A stretch of 7,936 nt of DNA from the NCBI GenBank assembly GCA_021159105.1, contig JAGGSM010000003.1, positions 1-7,936 of the forward strand, read 5' to 3'. Origin of the DNA: Candidatus Bipolaricaulota bacterium. GTDB lineage: Bacteria; Bipolaricaulota; Bipolaricaulia; UBA7950; UBA9294. Positions 1 through 5,631 of this stretch are shown piece after piece. The notes beneath the pieces were generated by a model. It was not told where the DNA came from. It did no database searches and worked only from the letters and a program-made list of their open reading frames with translations. A program made the position numbers and the translations under genes. Numbering within the stretch: the stretch's first letter is position 1; each line of letters starts with the position of its first letter.

Positions 1-257
1 TTGATCCTTGGTTGAACCACAATAACACAGCATCGTATTCGGATCAAACGCGATAGCCAGCCTCTTTCTTCCATGTACCGCTGTTCTCTGCGCGCTCTGC
101 GTCTCTGCGAAAGACATGGCTAGCTGCCAAACCGCATGTTGCCAGGCTCATCAACAATGTTAGATACCATCTCATGTTTGCAGTGTGCCGAGGATGCTTT
201 GGGGATCACGAGCAGCAGTGTTCCTCCTCCACCCGCTGATGGCTTCGCTTTTCTCAC
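1..257. other. Left-edge intergenic stretch, no confident gene
   Basis: I see no gene here that I would defend. On the minus strand a frame is open from an ATG at 117 to the left edge (about 39 codons, including the stretch FDPNTMLCYCGSTKDQ). It has no SD site, and its N-terminal part is simply the translated CTCTGCG repeat. Bases 1-7 (TTGATCC) and 41-47 (GGATCAA) form a 7-bp inverted repeat of unknown meaning. The plus-strand promoter at 258 ends this stretch. Confidence 0.5.
86..109. repeat. Three-copy CTCTGCG short repeat
   Basis: The heptamer CTCTGCG occurs at 86-92, 95-101 and 103-109, spaced 8-9 bases apart. Read on the minus strand it gives a CGCAGAG-type repeat that translates as AETQ/SAQR-like residues. 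From memory, similar CTCTGCG or CTTTGCG clusters occur in intergenic DNA of various environmental bacteria and often give rise to spurious small ORFs. That link is recollection and was not searched. No function is assigned. Confidence 0.5.
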
Positions 258-286
258 TTGACAACGCCCCTGACCTGTGCTATGGT
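258..286 (+). promoter_or_regulatory. Sigma70-type promoter of the binding-protein gene
   Basis: A perfect -35 box TTGACA (258-263) is followed by exactly 17 nt and a -10 box TATGGT (281-286, four of six matches to TATAAT). Transcription should start near 292-294, giving a leader of about 250 nt before the substrate-binding protein. The promoter of the transporter operon on the other strand has the same -35 box and the same spacing. Confidence 0.75.
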
Positions 287-296
287 GGTAATTGAT

Positions 297-371
297 ATGA
301 ACGAGGCAAGGGGAGTTTTGGATGTGCGTTGTTGCTTGAGTGGTTTGTACCGCTCCTCTTTCCTCGTTCAT
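297..371 (+). promoter_or_regulatory. Long 5' stem-loop covering the leader ORF's SD
   Basis: Bases 297-316 pair with 352-371 across 20 positions: 19 pairs, two of them G-U, with a single C/T mismatch at 307/361. The loop is about 35 nt. The 5' arm holds the AAGGGGAG SD site (308-315) of the leader ORF, and the start codons (ATG 322, GTG 324) lie in the loop. When formed, the stem should block initiation. During transcription, the ribosome could bind before the 3' arm emerges. The 3' arm lies within the leader coding sequence, so a translating ribosome would melt it. TTTTATCATT follows directly, so the stem could also act as a weak early terminator or a pause site. Confidence 0.6.
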
Positions 372-401
372 TTTATCATTATGCTGCTTGCGCCTGCCTA
401 G
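324..401 (+). CDS. Putative 25-aa leader peptide before the binding-protein gene
   Basis: A 25-codon ORF starts at GTG 324, 8 nt after the strong SD AAGGGGAG (308-315), and ends at TAG 399-401. The last 12 residues are LVHFIIMLLAPA, six of them Leu, Ile or Val, with LV, II and LL pairs. The stop codon lies in the 5' arm of the next hairpin. The frame is open back to an in-frame ATG at 297, but that start would lie within a few bases of the predicted transcription start and have no SD in the RNA. An ATG at 322 in another frame shares the same SD and encodes only MCVVA before TGA at 337-339. I infer a regulatory leader peptide, like those before ilv and leu operons. Its hydrophobic character could also be chance. 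The start is uncertain. Confidence 0.5.
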   Translation: MRCCLSGLYRSSFLVHFIIMLLAPA

Positions 402-436
402 GCCTAGCAAATTCTGCTAAGCAAAGGTAGGCGTAG
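388..436 (+). promoter_or_regulatory. Hairpin spanning the leader stop codon
   Basis: Bases 388-399 pair with 425-436 (12 pairs, including three G-U). The core is CGCCTGCC (391-398) against GGTAGGCG (426-433). In the same register, 402-403 pair with 421-422 and TAGCA (405-409) pairs with TGCTA (415-419), making one interrupted stem. The leader's last codons and the first base of its TAG stop (399-401) lie in the 5' arm. A ribosome at or just before the stop would prevent folding. The hairpin ends 2 nt before the terminator stem. It matches in position the hairpin at 5445-5475 on the other strand. Confidence 0.55.
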
Positions 437-438
437 AG

Positions 439-468
439 GACTACAGGAATCTCCTGTGGTCTTTTTTT
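439..468 (+). terminator. Intrinsic terminator (attenuator) upstream of the binding-protein gene
   Basis: A 10-bp stem, GACTACAGGA (439-448) with TCCTGTGGTC (452-461), has one G-U pair and a 3-nt loop. It is followed directly by seven T residues (462-468). This is a textbook rho-independent terminator on the plus strand. It lies between the promoter and the gene it serves, so transcripts must read through it to reach the coding region. It would end transcripts of about 175 nt. Its placement after a leader ORF suggests attenuation. Confidence 0.8.
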
Positions 469-544
469 GTTGCAAGGAGGTGGTAGATCACCAGAGAGCA
501 TGCTTTGAGATCAAGAAAGTACATTCCTTAAGGAGGAAACACGC

Positions 545-1753
545 ATGAAGAAGATTATGACATTGGTTGTGCTTGGATTGATGGTACTGATGAGTCTGAC
601 AGCGCTTGCTGAGGACACTATCAAGATTGGATCGCTGATGTCTCTGACCGGGGCGCTGGCGCCTTACGGCCCGGCGATAGTCGACGGCGCGAAGCTTGCT
701 GTGGAGCAGATCAACGCTGCTGGTGGTGTACTGGGAAAGAAGCTTGAGCTAGTCATTCGCGATACTGCTACCTCTCCGGATGTTGGCCGTGATGCCGCAA
801 GCAAGCTGGTTCAGCTGGATCACGTACAGGCGATTATTGGTGCTCTGTCAAGCGGCGTAACAATCGCTGCCTCCAGCGTCACCATCCCAGCGGAAGTAGT
901 GCTGATCTCGCCGGCTTCGACGTCTCCGGCCATCCCGGCACTCGATGACAACGACTACGTCTTCCGCACGGTCGTCTCCGATGCGGTCCAGGGAGTCGTT
1001 ATGGGCCGCTTGGCGGTGATGCTCAATTACAGCAAGGTCTCTGTCATCTACGTCAACAACGCCTACGGTAAGGGCCTGGCTGATGTGTTCAAGGAGACGT
1101 TCGAGAGCCTCGGCGGCGCTGTACCAGCTTCGGTTGCCTATGAAGAGAACAAGGCCTCATACCGCGGTGAAGTAGAGAAGGCAACAGCCGATAATCCGGA
1201 CGCAATCTTTATGGTTAGCTATCCGGTGGATGGAAACAAGCAGATCGTGGAGGCCGTCGAAGCAGGATATCAGGGCAAGTTCCTCTTCTCCGATGGAATG
1301 AAGGGAGAGGGCGTCGCCCCTGGACCGGCATGTGCCTCCGCTGACAATCCCGGCCCGATCGAAGGGGCCTACGGAACAGTAGCTTCTTCTGGATTCCGGA
1401 GTGACCAGCTAGATGCCGATTACTCAGCTGAGTTTGGCGCGAGCGCCATTCCGTACTACGCCCAAGCCTACGATGCTGCCATGCTAATCGCTCTTGCGAT
1501 GGAAAGGGCCGGCGACACAAGCGGCGAGGCGATTCGCGACAACCTCCGCGCTGTTGCAAATGGGCCGGGTGAGAAGGTCTACTACGGCGAATGGGCCAAG
1601 GCCGTTGCGCTGTTAAAGGCCGGCAAGGATATCAACTACGAAGGCGTCTCCGGTGTAGTTGACTTCAAGGACACAGGTGACGTAGCTGGCGGGATAACGA
1701 TCTGGAAGATCGATAAGTGCCAAGTTGTCCCGGTTCTTACAGTATCAGGATAA
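545..1753 (+). CDS. livK: Branched-chain amino acid ABC transporter substrate-binding protein
   Basis: A 402-aa periplasmic binding protein of the LivJ/LivK/BraC family (Peripla_BP_6, type I fold). It captures the substrate and delivers it to the LivHM permease. Residues 1-22 are a signal peptide: KK, a hydrophobic core, then ALA before ED. There is no lipobox Cys, so a soluble periplasmic protein is expected. The mature start IKIGSLMSLTGALAPYG, then GAKLAVEQINAAGG and an ISPASTSP segment, are typical of the family. The only cysteines are C263 and C392, which might form a disulfide. The start is ATG 545, 8 nt after AAGGAGG (530-536). It is a separate unit with its own promoter, attenuator-like leader and terminator, convergent with livGFHM, whose products are its presumed partners. 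The family also carries other amino acids, amides and aromatics, so the substrate is not certain. Confidence 0.9.
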   Translation: MKKIMTLVVLGLMVLMSLTALAEDTIKIGSLMSLTGALAPYGPAIVDGAKLAVEQINAAGGVLGKKLELVIRDTATSPDVGRDAASKLVQLDHVQAIIGALSSGVTIAASSVTIPAEVVLISPASTSPAIPALDDNDYVFRTVVSDAVQGVVMGRLAVMLNYSKVSVIYVNNAYGKGLADVFKETFESLGGAVPASVAYEENKASYRGEVEKATADNPDAIFMVSYPVDGNKQIVEAVEAGYQGKFLFSDGMKGEGVAPGPACASADNPGPIEGAYGTVASSGFRSDQLDADYSAEFGASAIPYYAQAYDAAMLIALAMERAGDTSGEAIRDNLRAVANGPGEKVYYGEWAKAVALLKAGKDINYEGVSGVVDFKDTGDVAGGITIWKIDKCQVVPVLTVSG

Positions 1754-1786
1754 GCCTCCTCTGTACGCCTGTCTGCACCACCGTTA

Positions 1787-1813
1787 GGGGTGGCCATCCG
1801 GCCACCCCTTCTT
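1787..1813 (+). terminator. Terminator of the binding-protein gene
   Basis: A perfect 9-bp GC-rich stem, GGGGTGGCC (1787-1795) with GGCCACCCC (1800-1808), has loop ATCC and is followed by TTCTT. It lies 34 nt after the stop codon. On the minus strand there is no T-tract after the stem, so I call it for the plus strand, though it may also slow transcripts arriving from livM. Confidence 0.8.
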
Positions 1814-1979
1814 AATGGATCACACTGCCACAAGCTCGCCGTTTTGACTGAGATATGTGTCTCGATCACTTGCAGGGGGTGATTCCCCGCCCGTTGGGGA
1901 GTGTTCCTCATGAAGCTTCTTGATGGACCGCGTGCTTGCGGCGGGCTAGTTCATTGGATGGCGAAGGAGCTATCGCCGC
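1814..1979. other. Convergent intergenic region, no clear livM terminator
   Basis: This stretch lies between the two converging units. Downstream of livM on the minus strand there are small GC stems, GGCGA with TCGCC next to the stop (1955-1977) and TCCCC with GGGGA (1883-1900), but none has a T-tract. A 27-codon plus-strand ORF (1910-1993) with GGGGAG placed 8 nt before its ATG overlaps the livM end by 14 bases. It has no promoter and no recognisable product, so I do not call it a gene. Confidence 0.5.
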
Positions 1980-2999
1980 CTATTTCTGGCTGAAGAGGTG
2001 TTTCTTTGGTGGCAGTAACCCCTGTTGACGCCAGAGGAGGATCACTTCAAGGAGCACCGCGATGAGGATCACGCGCAGGCTTGCCGACTGGGTCGATGTG
2101 AAGGGAAGGTATTTCGTCAGGAAGTCCGTTCCCGCCCAGATTCCCCAGACGGTGAACCCTCCCAGGATTGCCCCCTTGTTGTTCCCGCTTCCACCGAGGA
2201 TCAACATCACCCAGACGATGAATGTTCCGTACAGGGGCTTAAAGGAGACGGGGGAGATGAAGCGTGCGTAGTGGGCGTACATGCTCCCACCGATTCCCAT
2301 GATCATCGCCCCGAGTACCAGCGCTTGCATCTTGAAGGAGAACGTATTCTTGCCCAGCATGGAGGTTGCGTCCTCGTCCTCGCGGATCGCCCTGATCACG
2401 CGCCCCCACGGTGAGCGCACGAGCCGCTCCATGATCAAGTACAGTATGAACAGAACGACCAAGACCAGCACCAGATAGAACCAGTCGTAGGACTTCGAGA
2501 TGAGGTCGTGCAGCCAGACGGGAAGATTGGGATGACCTTTGAGATAGGCCGACGTCGCTGCGTGGATCGTCTTGTAAAGCGGCGAAGGGATCTGCTGGAA
2601 TCCCCACACACCGTTTGTCAACCAGGATTCGTTTGTCAGGATCAGACGGATCGTCTCGGCGATTCCGATTGTAGCTATGGCGAGGTAATCGGTGCGCAGG
2701 CGGAGGGTCGGTGCACCAACGAGCATGGCGACAACCCCTGACACGATTGCCGCTCCCAACAGGCCGACGATGAACGGGAGCTGAAACCCTCCGAATGTCC
2801 TCCCCTCCCAAGCGCTCGGCGGCAGGCCGCAGAGGAGGGCCGATGTGTACGCACCGAGGGCGTAGAATCCGGCGATTCCGATGTTGAACAGTCCGGTGTT
2901 CCCCCACTGAATGTTCAGCCCCAGAGAGAGGATGCTGTAAGTACCCGCGGTGATGGCAAAGAAGACAATGTAGTTGAGTATGCCCACAAGATGTTCCAT
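1980..2999 (-). CDS. livM: Branched-chain amino acid ABC transporter permease LivM
   Basis: A 339-aa inner-membrane permease of the LivM family, which pairs with LivH to form the channel. The N-terminal half has hydrophobic spans around SILSLGLNIQWGNTGLFNIG and the GIAGFYALGAYTSA segment. The TLRLRTDYLAIATIGIAE stretch is typical of LivM. The cytoplasmic EAA-like loop that contacts the ATPases is SPWGRVIRAIREDEDATSML. The C-terminal end, WRQQGLLPPKK, matches the usual RPQGLLP-type ending. The start is ATG 2999, with SD GGGGAGGA 7 nt upstream. Its A overlaps the livH stop (TGATG), so the two should be translationally coupled. The frame is open further upstream to 3290, but that part lies inside livH and is not family-like. 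It is the last gene of livGFHM. Confidence 0.93.
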   Translation of the reverse strand: MEHLVGILNYIVFFAITAGTYSILSLGLNIQWGNTGLFNIGIAGFYALGAYTSALLCGLPPSAWEGRTFGGFQLPFIVGLLGAAIVSGVVAMLVGAPTLRLRTDYLAIATIGIAETIRLILTNESWLTNGVWGFQQIPSPLYKTIHAATSAYLKGHPNLPVWLHDLISKSYDWFYLVLVLVVLFILYLIMERLVRSPWGRVIRAIREDEDATSMLGKNTFSFKMQALVLGAMIMGIGGSMYAHYARFISPVSFKPLYGTFIVWVMLILGGSGNNKGAILGGFTVWGIWAGTDFLTKYLPFTSTQSASLRVILIAVLLEVILLWRQQGLLPPKKHLFSQK

Positions 3000-3922
3000 C
3001 AGTCTTTCCTCCCCAATAGTCCTGTTGGCTTGACAAGAAGCATGATGATCATGATGACGAACGCAACTGCCGGCTTGTACCCGGTGGAGATGAACGCGGT
3101 CGACACCTCCTCGGATATGCCGATCACCATTCCCCCGAGGATCGCTCCGTACGGGTTTCCGATCCCTCCCAAGACCACCCCTGCGAAGATGGACAGCAGC
3201 ATCTGCCATCCCAGTTCCGGGGTGATGAACTTGTTCTCGATGCCGGCGAGGATGCCCGCTGTCGCCGCAAGGCCTGCTCCTATGACCCACGTCCAGATGA
3301 TTACGCGATCGGTGTTGATCCCTGTCACCTGTGCCAGCGTCGCGTTGTCGGCCATCGCACGCATCGCCTTTCCCATCTTCGTGTAGCGCATGAACGCATG
3401 CACTACGATGACCAGCACGACCGCCAGAGCGATGATGAACAGTTCATCCGGCTTGATGCGGATGTTCAGCACGCCGAGTGACACTGCCGGCTGAATTGCC
3501 TGTGAGTAGTAGTGCGGCTGCGGGCTCCAGAAGAATTGCAGGATGTTCCGTAACCCCAGCGCCACGCCGATCGAGGACATCATCAGGATGACCGGCCCGG
3601 AGCGGCGCAAGCGGCGGAAGAGGAGTCGATCGATGAGTATGACTGCGATGGCGGTGAGTGCGATGGCGAGGATGAACGCCAGCACGAATCCGAAGCCGAA
3701 GGAGAGCGGCCCGAACGGCGCGTTCGTGATGCCCAGTCCTGTGAACAGGGTGAACAGCCCGAGGGCGATGTACGCTCCTAGGGCCATGAAATCGCCGTGG
3801 GCGAAGTTGGAAAAGCCGAGAATGCTGTAGGTGAGCGAAACGCCTATTCCACCGAGCGAGATGATGCTCCCCGAGATGATTCCGTAGACGAGCAGCTGCG
3901 GGATATGTGCAAGTGTGGTCAT
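2999..3922 (-). CDS. livH: Branched-chain amino acid ABC transporter permease LivH
   Basis: A 307-aa integral membrane permease of the LivH family. The N-terminal part, GIGVSLTYSILGFSNFAHGD followed by FMALGAYIAL, is the classic LivH signature. Several long hydrophobic spans follow. The EAA-like loop is GKAMRAMADNATLAQVTGIN (about residues 180-205). The C-terminal FAGVVLGGIGNPYGAILGG stretch and the VKPTGLLG ending are also typical. The start ATG 3922 is preceded by TAGGAG at 5 nt, in which TAG is the livF stop codon. livF and livH are separated by 8 nt, and livM follows with a 1-nt overlap. It forms the translocation channel with LivM. Confidence 0.94.
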   Translation of the reverse strand: MTTLAHIPQLLVYGIISGSIISLGGIGVSLTYSILGFSNFAHGDFMALGAYIALGLFTLFTGLGITNAPFGPLSFGFGFVLAFILAIALTAIAVILIDRLLFRRLRRSGPVILMMSSIGVALGLRNILQFFWSPQPHYYSQAIQPAVSLGVLNIRIKPDELFIIALAVVLVIVVHAFMRYTKMGKAMRAMADNATLAQVTGINTDRVIIWTWVIGAGLAATAGILAGIENKFITPELGWQMLLSIFAGVVLGGIGNPYGAILGGMVIGISEEVSTAFISTGYKPAVAFVIMIIMLLVKPTGLLGRKD

Positions 3923-3930
3923 TGAATCTC

Positions 3931-4635
3931 CTATCCGCCCAGGTATAACTGGCCGATCTCCTCGTTAGCCAGTAGGTTCTCTCCCGTGTCCGTGAACCGG
4001 TTGCGCCCACTGGCCAGGACGTACCCGCGGTCCGAGAGACTCAGCGATTGTCTTGCATTCTGTTCCACGATGAGGATTGCCACCCCTGTGTCGTTGATCG
4101 CTTCAATCCGCTCGAAGATCACCTCGGCTAGATTGGGAGCGAGGGCAGCAGAGGGCTCATCGAGAAGAATGAGTTGTGGATTAAGCATCAGCGCGCGCGC
4201 CATTGCCACCATCTGCCTCTCCCCTCCGCTCATCTTCCCGACTTGCTGCCGTCCTCTTCTTCCAAGAATGGGGAAGAGGTCGTACATCTCTCTGATGCGC
4301 CCGCTGAAGTCATCGCTGCGGATGAACGCTCCCATCTCCAGGTTCTCCCTGACGGTGAGCGAGGGGAAGACGTTCTCCACTTGCGGAACGTACGCCATGC
4401 CCAGCCGCACAATGCGATCGGCGGAAAGGGCGCTGATCTCGTGGTCTGAGAAGCTGATCCTCCCGCTCTTCGGTTTGAGGAGGCCGAAGATCGTCTTCAT
4501 CAGAGTGGACTTACCGGCCCCGTTTGGCCCGATGATCGTCACGATCTCCTGCGAGTCGACCGCGATCGATACCTCGTGGAGGACCTCCATGTCCCCGTAG
4601 CCGCTTGTCACTTTCTCAACCGTCAACAGCGACAT
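3931..4635 (-). CDS. livF: Branched-chain amino acid ABC transporter ATP-binding protein LivF
   Basis: A 234-aa cytoplasmic ABC ATPase, one of two that drive the importer. Walker A GPNGAGKS is at 36-43, the Q-loop Gln at 85, the signature MSGGE at 135-139, and Walker B LILLDEP at 155-161 with catalytic E160. The switch position is Q192 in VEQN, which is usual for LivF rather than a defect. FPSLTVRENLEMGAF is also LivF-like. The start ATG 4635 has AGGAGG 5 nt upstream and lies 20 nt inside the end of livG, so translation is probably coupled. The length is normal for the family. Confidence 0.94.
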   Translation of the reverse strand: MSLLTVEKVTSGYGDMEVLHEVSIAVDSQEIVTIIGPNGAGKSTLMKTIFGLLKPKSGRISFSDHEISALSADRIVRLGMAYVPQVENVFPSLTVRENLEMGAFIRSDDFSGRIREMYDLFPILGRRGRQQVGKMSGGERQMVAMARALMLNPQLILLDEPSAALAPNLAEVIFERIEAINDTGVAILIVEQNARQSLSLSDRGYVLASGRNRFTDTGENLLANEEIGQLYLGG

Positions 4636-5389
4636 ACTGACCTCCTAGGTAGGCTTCCAGGACTTCCTTGTTGCGCTGCACTTCCCCTGGCTCGCCCTCT
4701 GCCAGCTTCTTCCCCTCGCTCATCACGATAACTGGGTTGCACAGGCGCATCACGAAGTCCATATCGTGCTCGATGAGCAAGAAGGTCGTCTTCTCCTCGT
4801 CGCGCAGCCGCTCTATAGACTCCACGATCCGCTTGAGCAACGTACGATTAACCCCTGCACCCGGCTCGTCAAGCATCACGATCTTGGGCTTGATCATCAT
4901 CGTTTTGGCGAGCTCCAGGAGTTTCTTCTGCCCACCAGACAGGTTTCTGGCCAGCTCATTGCGCAGTCTCTGCAAACCGAGGAAGTCCAGTACTTCTACC
5001 GCCCTGTTGGCGATCGACCGCTCCTGCTGACGCACCCGCAAGGGGCGGAGGAAGGGATCGAACAGGCGCTCCCCCGATTGCTCGGTGGGGGCGAGCATGA
5101 GGTTCTCCATCACCGTCATCTCTTTGAATTCGCGGGGTATTTGAAACGTGCGGGCCATCCCTTGCTGGAATATGCGGTAGGGGGGGAGGCCAGTGATGTC
5201 TTTATCCTGGAGCAGGACCTTTCCTTCGTCCGGGCGGTAGAAACCTGTGAGAAGGTTGAAGACGGTGGTCTTTCCCGCTCCGTTGGGGCCAATAAGGCCG
5301 GTGATCGTCTCGGCGCCGACAGAGAAGGAACACCGATCGACTGCCCGCAGGCCTCCGAAGGACTTCGTCAGATTATCTACAACGAGCAT
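4616..5389 (-). CDS. livG: Branched-chain amino acid ABC transporter ATP-binding protein LivG
   Basis: A 257-aa ABC ATPase that pairs with LivF. Walker A GPNGAGKTT is at 34-42, the Q-loop Gln at 83 in ARTFQ, the signature LSGGQ at 150-154, Walker B IVMLDE at 170-175 with E175, and the switch His at 208 in IEHD. The C-terminal part, with GEPGEV and EAYLGG, is LivG-like. Family members more often read LAYGQ-like at the signature; here it is the canonical LSGGQ. Three starts are close together: GTG 5398, ATG 5395 and ATG 5389. I choose 5389 because the GGCGGGG at 5404-5398 then has usable SD spacing; 5395 is also possible. It is the first gene of the operon, 19 nt after the leader terminator. 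Confidence 0.92.
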   Translation of the reverse strand: MLVVDNLTKSFGGLRAVDRCSFSVGAETITGLIGPNGAGKTTVFNLLTGFYRPDEGKVLLQDKDITGLPPYRIFQQGMARTFQIPREFKEMTVMENLMLAPTEQSGERLFDPFLRPLRVRQQERSIANRAVEVLDFLGLQRLRNELARNLSGGQKKLLELAKTMMIKPKIVMLDEPGAGVNRTLLKRIVESIERLRDEEKTTFLLIEHDMDFVMRLCNPVIVMSEGKKLAEGEPGEVQRNKEVLEAYLGGQYVAVDG

Positions 5390-5407
5390 ACACATCACCC
5401 CGCCAAT

Positions 5408-5440
5408 AAAAAAAACCGCAAGCCTTTCGGCTTTCGGTTC
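5408..5440 (-). terminator. Intrinsic terminator (attenuator) upstream of livG
   Basis: On the minus strand AACCG (5439-5435) pairs with CGGTT (5418-5414) and AAGCC (5433-5429) with GGCTT (5424-5420), with one A/G mismatch between the two blocks. The loop is a GAAA tetraloop. The T run covers 5415-5408, of which six T residues follow the stem. It lies between the promoter at 5576-5604 and livG, so operon transcripts must read through it. It would end transcripts of about 160 nt. Confidence 0.75.
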
Positions 5441-5444
5441 GCTT

Positions 5445-5475
5445 GTTTAGCAACACCAAATAGGCGTTACTAAAC
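5445..5475 (-). promoter_or_regulatory. 13-bp hairpin spanning the livG leader stop codon
   Basis: On the minus strand GTTTAGTAACGCC (5475-5463) pairs along its whole length with GGTGTTGCTAAAC (5457-5445), using two G-U pairs and a 5-nt loop. The 5' arm starts with the last leader codon (GTT) and includes its TAG stop. A terminating ribosome would prevent folding. The terminator stem starts 5 nt later. The two G-U positions favour a role in RNA over a DNA operator, although a palindromic protein-binding site is not excluded. It matches in position the hairpin at 388-436. Confidence 0.6.
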
Positions 5476-5550
5476 GGTGGTAATCAGCATAAAGTACACA
5501 GACAGAATACTGCTAGACGCTCTCACCTCCAAGCTAGAAGTAAACTCCAT
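5470..5550 (-). CDS. Putative 26-aa leader peptide upstream of livG
   Basis: A 26-codon ORF starts at ATG 5550, 6 nt after a GGAGG SD (5561-5557), and ends at TAG 5472-5470. The predicted transcription start is only a few bases upstream of the SD, so this is the first ORF on the transcript. The last 12 residues, ILSVYFMLITTV, include six Ile, Leu or Val, with adjacent IL and LI; over the whole peptide these make up 8 of 26. Both this and the other leader contain an R, then SS, then a hydrophobic stretch with ML near the end. The stop lies in the 13-bp hairpin. I infer a leader peptide acting in attenuation. The composition alone does not prove it. Confidence 0.55.
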   Translation of the reverse strand: MEFTSSLEVRASSSILSVYFMLITTV

Positions 5551-5575
5551 ATCGTGCCTCCAATAAAGCACATGT

Positions 5576-5604
5576 ATCCTAACACGGCGCAGCGAGGCTG
5601 TCAA
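5576..5604 (-). promoter_or_regulatory. Sigma70-type promoter of livGFHM
   Basis: On the minus strand a perfect -35 TTGACA (5604-5599), a 17-nt spacer and a -10 TAGGAT (5581-5576, four of six matches) predict a start near 5569. It begins 27 nt after the exonuclease stop codon, so livGFHM need not depend on transcription from glmS. The leader ORF, hairpin and terminator all lie downstream of it. Confidence 0.75.
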
Positions 5605-5631
5605 GCCAATCCGTTAGAGAGGCCTTTTCTC

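Noticed and set aside
340..358. T-box-like string TGG...ACCGC in the binding-protein leader
   Set aside because: It reads TGGTTTGTACCGC, with four extra bases compared with the TGGNACCGC core. It is not part of the terminator's 5' arm, and there is no room for a normal T-box stem I.
1910..1993. 27-codon plus-strand ORF with GGGGAG 8 nt before its ATG
   Set aside because: No promoter precedes it (TTGACT at 1844 has no matching -10), it overlaps the livM 3' end, and the product is unrecognisable.
2025..2414. Plus-strand ORF inside livM, and similar long ORFs opposite livH, livF, livG, the exonuclease and glmS
   Set aside because: They are antisense frames kept open by GC-rich codon use of the real genes. 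None has family features or initiation signals.
3000..3290. N-terminal extension of livM to 3290
   Set aside because: It lies wholly within livH in another frame, is not membrane-like, and ATG 2999 has a strong SD and a family-like N-terminus.
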